In this document: piece by piece, positions 49,501 to 62,096 of the stretch
Layout of the letters: every line of letters starts with the position of its first letter
Numbering within the stretch: position 1 is the stretch's first letter
DNA from: Moringa oleifera
Taxonomy: Eukaryota > Streptophyta > Magnoliopsida > Brassicales > Moringaceae
Length of the DNA stretch: 64,000 nucleotides
NCBI GenBank assembly: GCA_021397835.1
Contig: JAJFZO010000191.1
Span: forward strand, 7,760,001-7,824,000
Direction of reading: 5' to 3'
Program-made: the position numbers and the translations under genes
Notes under the pieces: generated by a model
Databases searched by the model: none
Told to the model about the DNA's origin: nothing
The model's input: the letters and a program-made list of their open reading frames with translations, nothing else

Positions 49501-50188
49501 TTAATGTAATTTTTAAGTATTTCTTAATTTGAAAATTAGTACAAAATATAGTTTCTTGCATAATTTATTATAAAAATTTTTACTTTTTCAAAAATTCAAT
49601 CTAAAATAATAAAAATAATTTTATTTTTTTAACAAAGTTATTTTAACTTTATCATTGATTATGCATTTTTCATGTGATGATAATGATTCTCTTAACCCAC
49701 CTAATTGTCTTTAATAATTTGGTGTAAACTAAAATTTGTATGATATTCAAGAAAACTTCCTTCATAATAATAATAAACTAAATTTTTATTAGAAAAGACA
49801 AAAAAAAAAAGATAAATGGTCAAGTTAAGCTACTACTTGTGAAAATCTAAAGAAAAAAAAAGTGCATTTCAAAAGCATGATAGTATCTGATGAGGCATTA
49901 GTAACATTGGAACCAGCTTTTTAATGACCTTGAACTACTTGAAGAGACACAATTACATAGATATCTTGCATATATATTTCCATGTTTTATTGTATTAAAT
50001 TTATTAAATATCAATCAATATAATTTATAAAATTATATTTTATTAACTTTGTATTATATTTTATTAATGTACAATTAATTAGCAGACTATTTTCAATTAA
50101 TCTTATATTGTATTATACTTTATCAATACAATATTTATTATATTTTATAGTAAAGTGTCAAATAATTTTATTTCATGTAACAACTCAC
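46516..50188. other. AT-rich spacer
   Basis: 3.7 kb with no convincing gene. Some poly-A/T runs and short frames only. Confidence 0.45.
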
Positions 50189-51105
50189 GCATAATAAAAT
50201 ATTGATAATTTCATAAGTTTATCTAATTTAATTACCCACAAATTTATACTATTTGACCTTATGTGTAAGTAAATTTATAATATATTACCCATACATGAGT
50301 AATATTTATAAATATTTGTGTATAATGTAATAAAAAAAATACCACATCAACTAAAATTTTGCTAGTAAAAACCGCATCAAGCTCCAAAAATAAGGGTAAT
50401 TTTTGCCTAAAAAATTAGTATAAGGATGGTATTCTATTCACACATAATAAAATGTAGATAATTTCACAACTTTGTCCAATTTAACTATCCACACATATAT
50501 ATGACATTTGAACTTATGTGGATAAGTTTATACCTACACATGAGTAATATTTATAAATATGTGTAAATAATATAATGAAAAAAATACCACATCAACTAAA
50601 CTTTTACTTGAAAAAATCTCACCAAGATTTAAAAGTGGAAAGAATTTTTGTCTCTAAAATTAGTGTGAGCATATCACTTTACCCATATGTAATAAAATAG
50701 AGTTAGTGGAGGAAATGAAGTATGGGCATTGCAATTTTTCAACACATAATAAATATAAATAATTTCAAAAGTTTGTCTAATTTAATATATAAAATATTTG
50801 CACTTATGTGTAGGTAATTTTATAATACATTACGCATATATGAGTAATTTTTATAAATATGTGTGAGCAATGTACTTAAAAAAATATCAACTAAATATTT
50901 ACTCAAAAAAAATCTAACCCATCAGGCCATAAAAGTGCAAAAAAATTTTTGCCATCAAAATAATTGTGGGGATAGTAATTTATCCACACATAATAAAAAT
51001 GTAATAATTTATAAATTGTCTAATTTAATTACTAGTATATATTACCATTTATGCATGGGTAAATACCAATGTATAATATGTGAGTAATTTATGTGTAAGA
51101 AAAAT
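50189..51105. repeat. Tandem repeat of about 250 bp, four copies
   Basis: Units begin CGCATAATAA at 50189 and CACATAATAA at 50441, 50743 and 50987 (spacing 252, 302 and 244). Each carries ATAATTTCA, then TCTAATTTAA, then CATGAGTAATATTTATAAAT, then ACCACATCAACTAAA. The third spacing is longer because of about 50 extra bases at 50695-50742. The last copy is partial. Confidence 0.9.
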
Positions 51106-51294
51106 CCTCAAATTCTTTTAGTACTAAATGAAATTTATATATTGATAAAAAATTAAAATTTACACAATATACGAGGAAGTCATAAACAAAAGTCACAGTA
51201 AAACCTTATTATATTTTTCTATCAAGTACATCCATTTATATTGAATAGAACTATCTCTTTTTTTTTGAATTAATTTCTTTAATCAATATAAGCA

Positions 51295-51590
51295 CATAGA
51301 TTGAATAAGCAACGTGCAAATTAAAAAGTTAAAAGAAGAGATAGCAAACTCAAATTTTTACATGGTTTAGCCAACCGTTCCTACATTCACACTCTTAAGT
51401 AACCGCTTGAGGATTCTACTACTTTTCTTCTTTCGAAATCACTTAGTTATATGTCCAATCAAGATTTCATAACAAAGTGATCCCACAGGCAACGCTAACT
51501 TAGGTTGTGATGCCCTTGGGTTAGTGGTGCCACTCGACGATAGCGCCACCTAGCTATAACAAACTTTCTATTAAACTGTATAAATAGGAT
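51295..51590 (-). repeat. Fragment of a SIRE/Maximus-type copia LTR
   Basis: On the minus strand, AATCCTCAAGCGG, then GGTTGGCTAAACCATGTAAA, then TTTGAGTTTG match the R-U5 end of the LTR at 15359-16463. GTGGCACCAC-type words precede it. Confidence 0.6.
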
Positions 51591-51603
51591 AAAGACCATG
51601 CCT

Positions 51604-51952
51604 TACATCCACTTCTTATAAATCATAATGAGCATTTAAAGAGTTTTTTGATATCTCGTCAAGATTCATCGTTATTCCAATCAAATTATCATACATGTTT
51701 TCTTTTATATGCATCAAATCTAAATTATGACATATCAAGTGTTTTCCAATAAGGCCACTAAAAAATATACTCTCTTTTTTTCTTTTTTCTTTTTTCCAGT
51801 TGTAACTTTTTCTAAACCCAAGAATCGATTGTTGTTTCCCAAAGTTACCAAATCTTGTAAGTCTAAATTGTTCAAGTTCTTTTAGTATATCTTTATCCTT
51901 TGATCGCTTCGGACCAAGATCTATTTTCTTAGTTGAACTACTATTTATTGAT
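51604..51952 (-). pseudogene. CACTA TNP2 transposase fragment
   Basis: Minus strand: RSKDKDILKELEQFRL, then FRKSYNWKKEKRKKESIFF, then LICHNLDLMHIKENMYDNLI and the end NSLNAHYDL. This is the TNP2 core block normally containing H-N-L-D-V-M-H-I-E-K-N. It is cut on one side by the copia-3 LTR (51953) and on the other by the LTR fragment. Confidence 0.88.
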
Positions 51953-52290
51953 TGATATTTATGCATGAAATGTATTGATGAAAAGATGTTTTATAAAATT
52001 ATATTGTCAGTTTTATGAAATGTTGTAAGTCATAATTGCTAAAAGCTAAATTATGGCTAGTAGCTTAGTCTAAAAAATGGGGCACTTAAGTGGAAGAACT
52101 CCACTATTCTGTTATTAGAGTATTCTAGCAGTATGATATTATCATGAGGGTTAGTTAGATGCTACCTTAACCTTAAGTGAATCTCATGTATTTTGAAACA
52201 GTTTTGGTCATAAAATTAATCTATGAATGTTAGTAATATTTTGAGTAATTATTGTTTTTATTAAAGTTATATTTTATTAATTTTCGCTAA
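51953..52290 (+). repeat. 5' LTR of copia element 3
   Basis: Starts TGATATTTATGCATG; its partner starts at 56486. Ends are good to a few bases. Confidence 0.72.
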
Positions 52291-52317
52291 CGATCTTAAA
52301 ATAGAGTCCATTTATGG

Positions 52318-52985
52318 CTTTAAATTCAAGTGTTGCTTATAATGTTGCCAATGTTATTCAAAAAGCTACTAATGATGCTTAAGGATAAAAAATATATATA
52401 TGTTACCCAATGGTTTGTCCTTATGGTTCAAGTACCAGTTATGGTAATAAGAAACCATATTAAGAAATTGTGGAAATTCAATAACTCAAATTTTTCCAGA
52501 AGTAAGAAGTAAAAAATGTTATTTTACTTGGCAACCTTAAATCTAGCAAGATTCTTGACTGAACAGGCTCCTAAGTTAAAAGAGAATGCAACAGATATGC
52601 ACATTATCGATTGAATTAATGCTTGGATGCACTTTGATATCTTATGCAAGAAATATACAATGAATGATTAGCATGACTCATTGCATCATATGGAAATTCA
52701 TTGATTGAAAATATAAAACTGTGGATGCTCAAGCAAAGGAATTTATGCTCGATTGCAAAATGATGGATTTCAAAAGTGTGATCAGTTAAGCGGGAGAAAT
52801 CTAAGTGATTGTGCATGAGATTCAAAATGATAGAATAATTCTTAGTGAAACCTTTCAAATAGCTATTATTATTGAGAAGTTGCCTCCTAAATGGAAAGAT
52901 TTCAAAAATTATCTTAAGCACAATTTGAAAGTAGATGAATGATCAATTGGTTGTTAGACTTTGAACTAAAGATGACAACCAAGCA
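52318..52985 (+). pseudogene. Copia gag (UBN2/retrotran_gag type), degenerate
   Basis: Pieces in different frames: the start MALNSSVAYNVANVIQKATN, then KYKTVDAQAKEFMLDCKMMD, then ILSETFQIAIIIEKLPPKWK and DFKNYLKHNLKVDE. These are standard copia gag blocks. Many stops and shifts. Confidence 0.85.
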
Positions 52986-53019
52986 CTATTATATAAGCAA
53001 CATTACATGACACTTAATA

Positions 53020-53420
53020 GATGATGGATCTTTAAAAAAGCATCCTCTAATGTCATCAAAGAAAAGATAACACGTATTAGTTAATAGCTTTTCAAAGAAC
53101 AGTCATCTAATCTTTGTTCTTTTTTAAGTAAGAGATGATGATGGTGCTTAAAGAACTATCAAATAATATTTGTTTTCCTTTAATAAGGGATTAGATGACC
53201 ATTTTTTAAGAACCTTCATCTAATGTTTGTTCTTTTTGAAATAAGGCATTAGATGACGATTCTAAAAGAATGGTCATTTAATATTTGTTCATTTTTAACT
53301 AAGAGAATAGATTACAGTTCTTAAAGAACTTTCATTTAATGTTTCTTTTTTTAAAAAATAAAGGATCGAACACATTTTTGTTCTTAAAGAACCGTCGTCT
53401 ATTCCCCGCTTTAAAATGCA
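53020..53420. repeat. Tandem repeat of about 62 bp with self-complementary ends
   Basis: Five to six units of the pattern AAGAACxxTCATCTAATxTT, then TGTTCTTTTT, then ATTAGATGACxGTTCTTA. The halves of the unit are inverted copies (GTCATCTAAT against ATTAGATGAC). Such words are typical of DNA-transposon subterminal regions. Confidence 0.82.
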
Positions 53421-53865
53421 ACTTTGTAATAGTTTCTTATCTCTTAATACAAGAACATTACCCCTTAAGATTTGTTCTTTTTTGTCAGAACCACTCACCC
53501 ATATTTTCCCATTTTTGCATTAATTTTGATGATTTGAGTTGTAAAATCGACTCTACTCATTCATTTCTTATCTTGGGTAAGTTATTTTGAATGAAAGATA
53601 AGTCATCCATGGTCACACTTTCACTAGTTAAGAAGACATTTTCTTTCTCTAAAAGTTTATTACTTTATCAAGCATTTTTGTTGCATTGAAGCATATTCAT
53701 CATTGTAAATGTTGATTCCTCTATGTTTGTGAATTTATTTTATATTTTTGAAACATATATTATTTTATTTATTTTTGTATTTATTTATTTTTAATATCAT
53801 GTATTTTGTTTTTTCATAGGTCAAAAGAGGATTTTAGATCAACTTAGAGGTAAGTAAATTTAATT

Positions 53866-54960
53866 TATATGACTTGAAACAAATGCCAAAATGAGGGCAT
53901 GAAAAATTCAATGAAAACCAATGGATTCAAAATTAATGAGTGTGATAAATGTGTCTATATAAAAGATACAAGAAATGAATATGTCGTCTTATATCTTTAC
54001 ATGGATGATATACTTATAGTTGGTAGTAACAATAAAATGTTGAAATCTATCAAGAATATGTTAAATTTTGGTTTTGACATGAGAGACATGAGACTTGGTG
54101 ATATGATTTTAAAAACTAAAATCATAAAAAAGTTAGACATTCTTATTTTAAGTCAATTACATTATATGGAAAAAATCCTTGATAATTTTAGTGAGGATAA
54201 TTTTGGAATAGTTAGAATACCATTAGACACTAGATTTTATCTATCCAAAAAATTAAAAAAGGCTATGTTTTAAGTGGAATACTCTTGAGTAGTTGAAAGT
54301 TTGATTTACTTAATATGTTGTACTGTACCAAATATTACATGTACCAATAGTAGGCTAAGTAGATATATGAGTAGTTTAAGTGTTGATCATTGAAAAGTGT
54401 TTTTAAGAACACTTAAGATATACTCGTGATTATAGTTGCACTACACCAAATATCCTGTTCTAAAAGGATACAGTGATGCAAACTGGATATCACATATAAA
54501 AGACTCAAATTCTATAGCTGCTAGCAAATGCAGCTATATCATGAAAATCCTCAAAATAAACTATTATAGCCAAATCCACTAATTTGTGTTTATTGCCTTA
54601 GATAAATGTGGTGAAGAGGCTAAATGGTTATACCATTTCTTATAGAATATTCTAATATGGCCTAAATATGCGCCTCTAATTTGCTACATTGTGATAGTCA
54701 ATCTCCGATTAAAAAAGCACAAAATAAGATGCATAATGGTAAGCTTAGACATATACATTATAGATATAATATCATTTAATAACTACTCTTAGCTGAAATT
54801 ATCATTACTAATTATGTGAATTCAAAGAATAATTTTACGAATATACTAATCAAAGGGTTAAATAGAAAGTTAGTTGAATAGTCATTAAAAAGAATGGGTC
54901 TAACGCCTAAAAAGAATAAGTTGATACAATGAAAATCTAAACTAGTTGACTGGAGATCGT
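53866..54960 (+). pseudogene. Copia reverse transcriptase (3' half) and RNase H, degenerate
   Basis: LKQMPK(stop)GHEKFN starts the match. The open part (53899-54273) has GFKINECDKCVYIKDTRNEY and VVLYLYMDDILIVGSNNKML, so the catalytic Y-M-D-D is intact, followed by LSQLHYMEKILDNFS. Further on, KYPVLKGYSDANWI and FIALDKCGEEAKWLYHFL mark RNase H. Stops accumulate after 54273. Confidence 0.9.
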
Positions 54961-56485
54961 AATATCTAGGTTCAAAAAGGATAAACTAATTATAGAAACT
55001 TCATTTGATCACTATAGGGTTTCATCTCCTACTTATTCCTATAATGAAACATTAATACTTATAAGAACAAAAAATAATCATGGTTGTTTTAGTGATTCTT
55101 AAAGCATCGGATCTTATGACCTAAGTAAGCAGACTACTCTATTAAGTAATTACCTATGTGAGAGAGAAGTTTGGTTTCTTCAAAGGAAAATTGCAAGCAC
55201 TCAATTATTTAGAAAATCTTGTAAAACCAAATTGATATTCATGCCCAAGTGAACAAAAGCATGAGAGCTAAATAAATTTTGAAAGATTCTTATGTGAGAT
55301 GTATCATTTTTTAGATAGAAAGTGAGACAGTTCAAGGACATCATGTTTACTAAACAATTAATAAAGTAAATATATTTTTACAAGGGAAGGTTCAAAATAG
55401 ACATACATATCATGTATAGGTTTCAAGTACTTAACACTATAAATAAGTGAAAGCATTTGTTGAAAAATAACATAATAGGTCATTTTGATGCATAAAACAA
55501 AACAAAGTGAATACACTAAAGATTCTAATCATGCAAAAGTGGATTCATGTCTCTTACATATAGAGATTAATTTCATACATCTACATGCTCAAAATAGTTA
55601 ATGAATGAAAGAGAAATTGATGTTAAAAGTGCACTTATTAAGTTAGAAAAATGAAAGAAAAAATATGAATCCCATATGGGAAAAGGAAATGAGCTTCTTA
55701 GTGTATACATATGCTTACGCAATATAGCAAGTGTAAAAATGATGGCAATATAAAGGTTCTCTTTTGCATGCGTACATAAGGGGATGCTAATCTCGGACCC
55801 TGACAAAACTTCATAAGTTTGGACTTGTGTGCAAGTGCATAGCCTATGTAAACGAATGCCAGATTGAGAAATGGGTCGAGACCCAAGGTGATTTTTCTCA
55901 TTTCTTTTAATTTTTTTCAACTAAATTTTAGGTTCAAATAACTACAAACATTTAGACTAGTCATTACAAGAAATTAGATTTAAATTGTTTATAATAGCTT
56001 AATTTACTTTTTTGTCCATTGCTTCATGTCAAAATTGCCATCTGTATAGGCTATAAATAAAGGCCTCATTTTTAAACCTATCAAAACCTCCAAATCTTCT
56101 ATGCTCTCTAGTTCCTCCTTCCAAATTAAAACTACTTTAGATAGTGTTCTAATTTTGTTATGAAGTTCATTGGTATGTTAATTTGGTAGCTTCGCTTTTT
56201 AACACTATTACCGTTGTATTTTAAGAGACAAACATTTTAAAATTCCAACACTTACAAAGAGGAAATGAATTTGTTTTAAGGAAAATATGCACTACATATG
56301 CCTCAAGGTTCTTACAGTTTATTTCCTAGTACTATTATTGTTAATTTTGCTTCGAACTACTATTGTTATTCTACTAAATTTTTGCTTGGTAAATTCGATC
56401 AAAATTATTTAATTTCAATTTAAATATAGAATATGTGTCTTTTTTTTTGTTATTACTAATTATTGCTTAAATTGTTATTCTTAAC

Positions 56486-56825
56486 TAATATTTATGCATG
56501 AATGTATTAATAAAAAATAAATTTTATAAAATTACATTGTGAGTTGTATAAGATGTTTTAAGTCAAAATCACTAGGGTTGAATTATGGTTTTATTATTTT
56601 TTTAAAAAGAAAATGAAATAAAGTAAAAAAAAACTCCATCATTCTAATCTGAAAGTATTTTAGTAGTAAGATATATCTTGAAGGTTAACCGAGACCTATC
56701 TTGATATTGTTTAAAATTAATACACTCTAAAAACAAGTTTGATTATAAAAATTAATTTAGAAGTGTTAATAATATTTTGAATAATTATTCTTTTATTAAA
56801 ATTATATTTTATTAATCTTCACTGT
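56486..56825 (+). repeat. 3' LTR of copia element 3
   Basis: Partner of 51953-52290, with small insertions and an estimated 20 to 25 percent divergence, which points to an old insertion. Confidence 0.7.
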
Positions 56826-58336
56826 CACATATTTCAAATAGAAATTTTCTTTTGTTTTCGTCTTTGTTTTTTATCAAAGTAGAAATTAAACAAAAATAAA
56901 CATTATTCACTAACTAAAATGATGATAATGACATATTTTCACTCTGACTTTTTCTTTTGCATCCTTATTTAGCACCATGTAATAAAAAACTTCGATGATC
57001 CCTAATAATATGTTACTAATATCTTATAATTATTCATGTTTTATAACTTTTGGTTACAATAACATATCAATACAGATTGAATTCATCAAACGTCCAAAGA
57101 AAAAAAAAGAAAACTTCAAATATTTTCAATTATGTAATTTATTATATCCAAATGGAATCCAACATATATTCAGGTCGAAATTACAGGACACCTTCTTACT
57201 CAATGCCCAAACTTTATTGGTACTTACACAGAAACATCAATGGGAGTGAAGGATCCTTTACAAGATTGAGAAAATGTTAAGATCTCCTGTGAATGTCAAT
57301 CTTACATCAAAAAGAATGGAAGAAAGTTGACTATTGGCATGGCCATAGATGAAGGTTATCTTCCAATTGGATTGGTTTGCGACTTGGAGATCAGAACCTT
57401 GTTCATGTAAAATCAGACATACATTTATTTTTTTTCCAAATCTTGTCGGACAGGATTGAACTGGTAAACAAAAGATAGCTTATGATTCTGCTTATGAGTT
57501 TGGTTTTGTGGACACAATAAAATAAGTTGACGTAATCAATGAATTGAATGGACTATCTTTCAAACAAAAAAAAAAATATAGGTATATATTACAACTCCTT
57601 CATTCTAAAAAATTAATTAATCTAGTCTTGAGCAAAAAATTTAATCTCTGTGTAATATGATTTGTTCGTCTTTCAGTTAGGAGTTTTGGGACTTGGAAAC
57701 CAACCGAGTTTTTGACAAATATAAATTAAATCTGACTGAACAAAAGCTTATGGAATTGGGCCTCATATGATTTTGCGATTAGCCTGAGGTGATGGATCTC
57801 CTGTATTAAGTTTCTCAGCTCTTATCTAACAGATGATTTGACCCCTTTTGTCCCGTAATTGATCTTGGACTGTAACATTCAAGGCGTCCACTTCTACCCA
57901 ATTCCCCCAAAACCCAAAACGTGGTGTGCATCAGCTGTCTTTCCTTACATGTTAACTACCATATCTCAACCACTCATTATATCGCCAGAAAGGGCTCCGA
58001 ATATCTTTCTGTAATAGTATCCGTCAATCATTCCATCTGATCATCTGCCACCAGACATCTTTAGATAACACAACTATGTCTCTTTCATTGATCAATCATT
58101 ATCGCCATCATATACAAGAAAGAGGTCCATAATTATGCATAAAAGCAAGCTCATGTCTCCCGTTCACTGGTCACGAGAGTGTTGTACAGCCTGAATGATT
58201 ACGAAGAGACTAATCCACCAAATGCTCGACCTTATCAATAACTATAAAGGGGAGAAAACTATGGAGGAAATATATTTAGGATTCGTTTGGTTGTCCTTGT
58301 TTTCCGGGGATTGGTGGGTATCTTGACGAGAGTAAT
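56826..58336. other. Spacer and 3' region of the bHLH gene
   Basis: 56826-57650 holds nothing recognised. The less AT-rich 57840-58336 is the probable 3' untranslated and terminator region of the minus-strand bHLH gene. Confidence 0.5.
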
Positions 58337-59825
58337 TTATGGCCATGTTGAATGGAAGCAAGACGATCCTCCATACCCTTCTTTGATTAGCATTTCCATC
58401 TCTTGTACCTCACATGGGTTTGGCCCCTGCAGTATGATGTATTCATTCTCTGGTTTTAGTTCCAAAAACACAGCAAGCGTCAACACGTACCAAAATGAAT
58501 GAAGATGCTACCTGCCATGACTCAGTGGAGTCCATCTCTAGCATGTTGAAGTCATAGCACATGCTAGCTGCCGAAAGTTTCATAGACAGAAACTAGAAGG
58601 AATAATGTACAAAAAAAAAAAAAAAAGTTATGAATTTATTGTTTGAAAAATGGAATTTGATAATCTGGAGAGAAGCAGTAAGATTTCTTGCTTAAGGACT
58701 CACCTCAATCTGATTGTGCAGTGACTGGACATAATTGATGATGACATCCAGCATGACTGCCATTCCCATGGTCTACATTATATGAACAGATTAATAATTT
58801 GAGTCTGTTTTAGATCAAAATTAGTTCATGTCCTCAAGACAAGCAAAATCTGGTTATTTTCTTTTTCTACTGAGAAGAGAGCTAAACATAAACCCGATGA
58901 TTTTCTATTTTATGTGCTTCATAGCTTAGAAAAAAAAAAAACAGTGACACTACCTAAATCTTATCTTAGCAAACAAAGAGGCAATGAATCTAACCTTATA
59001 ACATCCAGGAACCAAGTCCTGTAAGCACCTCAGTCTTTCATTAATTTTCTCTCTTCTTACCTGGAATCACGGGAAACAAAGACTTCCGTTACTTGTTGCT
59101 CTTGAAATTTATGATTTGGAAGAGTACTAACAGGCTTCACCTGCCATCTCACAAAATATTTGAAAGTGAGAGCGTGATGTACATAATCAATAAAATTTTC
59201 TAGATTACCCTTTCTGCCAAGCTGTGACTATCAGTAGCTTCGCCTCTCTTTGCCCTCACATGAATAACATCTTTTGGTTTCTTCACATCAATGATGTTCT
59301 TCCTCTTTCTCTTTCTCCCACTTAAGCTCTACCAAACGCCAGCATCAAAAAAAAGAAAAGCCATCAAGTTTGTATCATAAGCTAAAGAAAATTAAGAGGA
59401 ACAAGAAACTGAAAATGAAATCAGTGTATGACTTCACCTTATCCTTTCCAATGAACCCAGTTCCAGATTCCAGAGGAGAAGACAGATCGACAAGGCTGTC
59501 AATTCCAGGCATCGACTTCAGGGTCTTGCTTTCTTGCCCAAAATCATCTGTCAATCGCAAAAAACAAGAAAAACTGCCCGTAGATCAGTAGTTGGGTGCA
59601 CGTGCATGGCTTAACGTAATAGGATATATTACCAGTTAAGTTGATGAGGAGCTGAGATTGCTGATGATGGAGGAAGGTGCCACTGGAGAAACCCAGAATT
59701 CCATGATGATCAGCTGAACCAATATTCACCTGAGCATTCTGGTTGTTTATCAGCTCCAAGCTTGGGTTCATTATTTCTGTGAATGAAGGCCTGAGGTTTT
59801 GCAGTGCTTCACTTATCTGACCCAT
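58337..59825 (-). CDS. bHLH transcription factor, BEE3-like, 7 exons, 242 aa
   Basis: Exons: 59825-59633, 59547-59438, 59328-59209, 59060-58995, 58772-58704, 58592-58512, 58426-58337; 729 nt including TAA, all GT-AG, phases consistent. It starts MGQISEALQNLRPSFTEIMN. A nuclear-localisation-like RKRKRK lies at residues 106-111. The basic region reads RAKRGEATDSHSLAERVRRE, with H136, E140 and R144, the H-E-R set that binds E-box/G-box DNA. The helix-loop-helix continues KINERLRCLQDLVPGCYKTM and GMAVMLDVIINYVQSLHNQI, followed by EFLSMKLSAAS. The C-terminus FHSTWP is typical of the BEE/CIB/bHLH74-like subgroup, whose members act in brassinosteroid and light responses. I place it nearest BEE3 or bHLH75; exact orthology is not decidable here. 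Confidence 0.94.
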
Positions 59826-61587
59826 CAGAGCCCTAACAGGATTCAGGAAACTCCATCAACCTTTCTTTTTTGAGTCTGCAATATATAGAGAATCACTGTT
59901 TCCATTTGGTTGTAACACTTTTACATTACCCTTATAGCTCGTTTATTGTTTTGTTTTGTTCGATGAAATTAATTGGAAAATTAAGGACCAAACTGAGGTT
60001 GTCCCCATCAATCAACCTTAGATTCAGTGGTTGGGTGACCTTCTCGGGTCCACAGATTGATAAATCTGAGTGTATATTAAACTCCTCTGATCAAGCATGG
60101 TCTAAATCAAAGATGCATTAATGAACTTTCCATGATCAATAATTCCCATTTACTTTTTCTGATTCGAGTTAAAGTACTACCGTCAGCCTCAGTGTATCAT
60201 TATATTGGCACTTTCTTTCTTTCATCTATTATAACCATATATCCTCATCTTGTTCTCTTCATATTATGTATTACATTGTATTGCATTGACATTGTAATAA
60301 TCATAATTAAGGCCGATTAAAAAGATTCAAACTGTATTACTAGTGGGTTAGCAGAAAACCTTTAGAAAAATTATTAATCTGAAATTGCTCTTAAATGGTT
60401 ATCTAAGATATTAATATGATATATCCAATGTCTTGACTACTTATGATTTAGTTTAATACAGTTTTCCTGTTTTGATGAATGTACCACATTGCTACCATTA
60501 TTCTATTATTGTAATTTTCTTTTACTATCTTCTGATCAAGAAAAAGAAAAAAAAAAAAGAACAGGAATTAGGTAGGCAAGAAATAAATGAATTAAGCTCA
60601 GGCCTAACCAATTACCACTAAATCCAAAGACAATCCATTTGCTACGCATTATCATTGGCATCATTTTAGAAAATTGACAATTTATTATCTTACAGGGCAA
60701 CAGTGAAATCACACATAAACATGCTAATTGACCCATACTTAGAATTTTACCTAACTTGAGGTCAGGCACCTTCAGTGTTCAAAGAACTTGCCTCACAGCC
60801 CCATATTAGGGTGAAGGTCTTGTCATAAATTGCTCCATGACTCCATCAATATATGTAGAATCCTATCATTTAACAATCTCATGCCATAATACCCTGCAAG
60901 GCAATCTGACGTGGTGATCTTGCTGGATACCTAATAGGGAAACTGAGATTCCATACATAGAAATTTTAGGGCCAAACCGGTAAACAACTCTTTTGATCAT
61001 GAGCAACCCCAAAGAAGATCAAACTTAATTACTGACACACCAAAATACCTAATTTTGATGCTTTTGCATCAATTCTGTGTCAACTTAGACACCTCTCCAC
61101 AAGAGAATCTTGTTGGTGTCTTGGATTTATATTTAGTATTTTTTTTGGTAGGGCAAAGGGTGAATAGCCTAAAGGGTGTACAGAGATCAAGTTTTATGAA
61201 CAGATTGGACTCATGTTAGTGATGTCCATCTAATGTCAATGCTGAATTGTATGATTCAAAAAGTTGAAAAGGGTTTTTTTCTCCCTTTATTTTTATTTGT
61301 CAAAAAGGAAAAACTAGAAATATATATCTTATACATCATATTGATTTAATTATCCAGAAAATCTTATCATCGTAAGACAGTATATTGTGTTATTTTAGAT
61401 TCCCAAACATTAATGATCGTTATATTTGATATTTTATAAAAAGAACTATGATATTAAACATATATTTTTGAAATTAATCTTGATAAAATTAAAAAATATA
61501 AGAAATTCAACTTTATCTCATGTTAAGATATTATAAAAATAATCAAAACTTATTACTTCATTTAAAATTTCATAATAATTAAACAAT
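59826..61587. other. Upstream region of the bHLH gene
   Basis: 59826-60100 is probably leader and core promoter. 60100-61587 contains no gene I recognise and grows AT-rich to the right. Confidence 0.5.
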
Positions 61588-62096
61588 AGATAAATATTTA
61601 AAAAACTCTAACTATTGTGCAAATTTCAATTTAAATCTCATTATTTCAATTATTTTAATTGCATTCAAATTTTTAATTTTAGTTAATTTAGATCTTGTTA
61701 AAAAAAATTAAAATTTAGGGATACTTAAATTGGAGATCCATGTAATAAATTTTAACTCAAAAATTTAATTATTTAAATTACTGTCATACCATCTTTTTTG
61801 AGTATTAAAAATATATATTTTTAATTTTATACTTTTAACTATTTGAAAATTTTGTAAACAATAGTTTATAAATTAAAAATTATTCAAATTTTAAAGATAA
61901 ATTTAAATAGCATATAAATTTTTTAAGTTATTTTTGAAATATTTTAAATATAATAATATCATTAATTTTTTGTAACAATTTGAGTCAAAATCTAAATTGA
62001 ATCAAATTAAAATTTTAAATGCATAATAAAAAATTAAAATGATAAGATTTAAAGTAAAATTTGATCAAAGTTCAAAGCGTCTTTTTATATTTACCT
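61588..62096. mobile_element. Long-TIR MITE (about 509 bp)
   Basis: The left end AGATAAATATTTAAAAAACT and the right end on the minus strand, AGGTAAATATAAAAAGACGC, are imperfect inverted repeats. Similarity continues inward for about 150 bases (both arms contain a TTTAAATCTxAT word and an AATTTAGAT word). No coding capacity. Part of the right arm resembles 39005-39060, linking it to the element at 38871. Confidence 0.6.

Larger units (their letters stand above)
51953..56825 (+). mobile_element. Ty1/copia element 3 with diverged LTR pair, degenerate
   Basis: Direct repeats 51953-52290 and 56486-56825 share TATTTATGCATGAA, ATTTTATAAAATTA and the end ATATTTTATTAAT; they are clearly diverged. Between them lie gag (52318-52985), a tandem repeat block (53020-53420), the end of RT with RNase H (53866-54960) and a 1.5 kb 3' tail. 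Protease, integrase and the first half of RT are missing. Confidence 0.8.

Noticed and set aside
51616..51966. 116-codon frame as a functional transposase gene
   Set aside because: It covers only a small core piece of TNP2, and its first codons come from the adjoining copia LTR.
55573..55920. 115-codon minus-strand frame
   Set aside because: It lies antisense to the 3' tail of copia element 3 and has no family features.
57180..57540. Possible captured gene fragment downstream of the bHLH gene
   Set aside because: Short frames look protein-like in places, but no family could be recognised and no splice structure holds them together.
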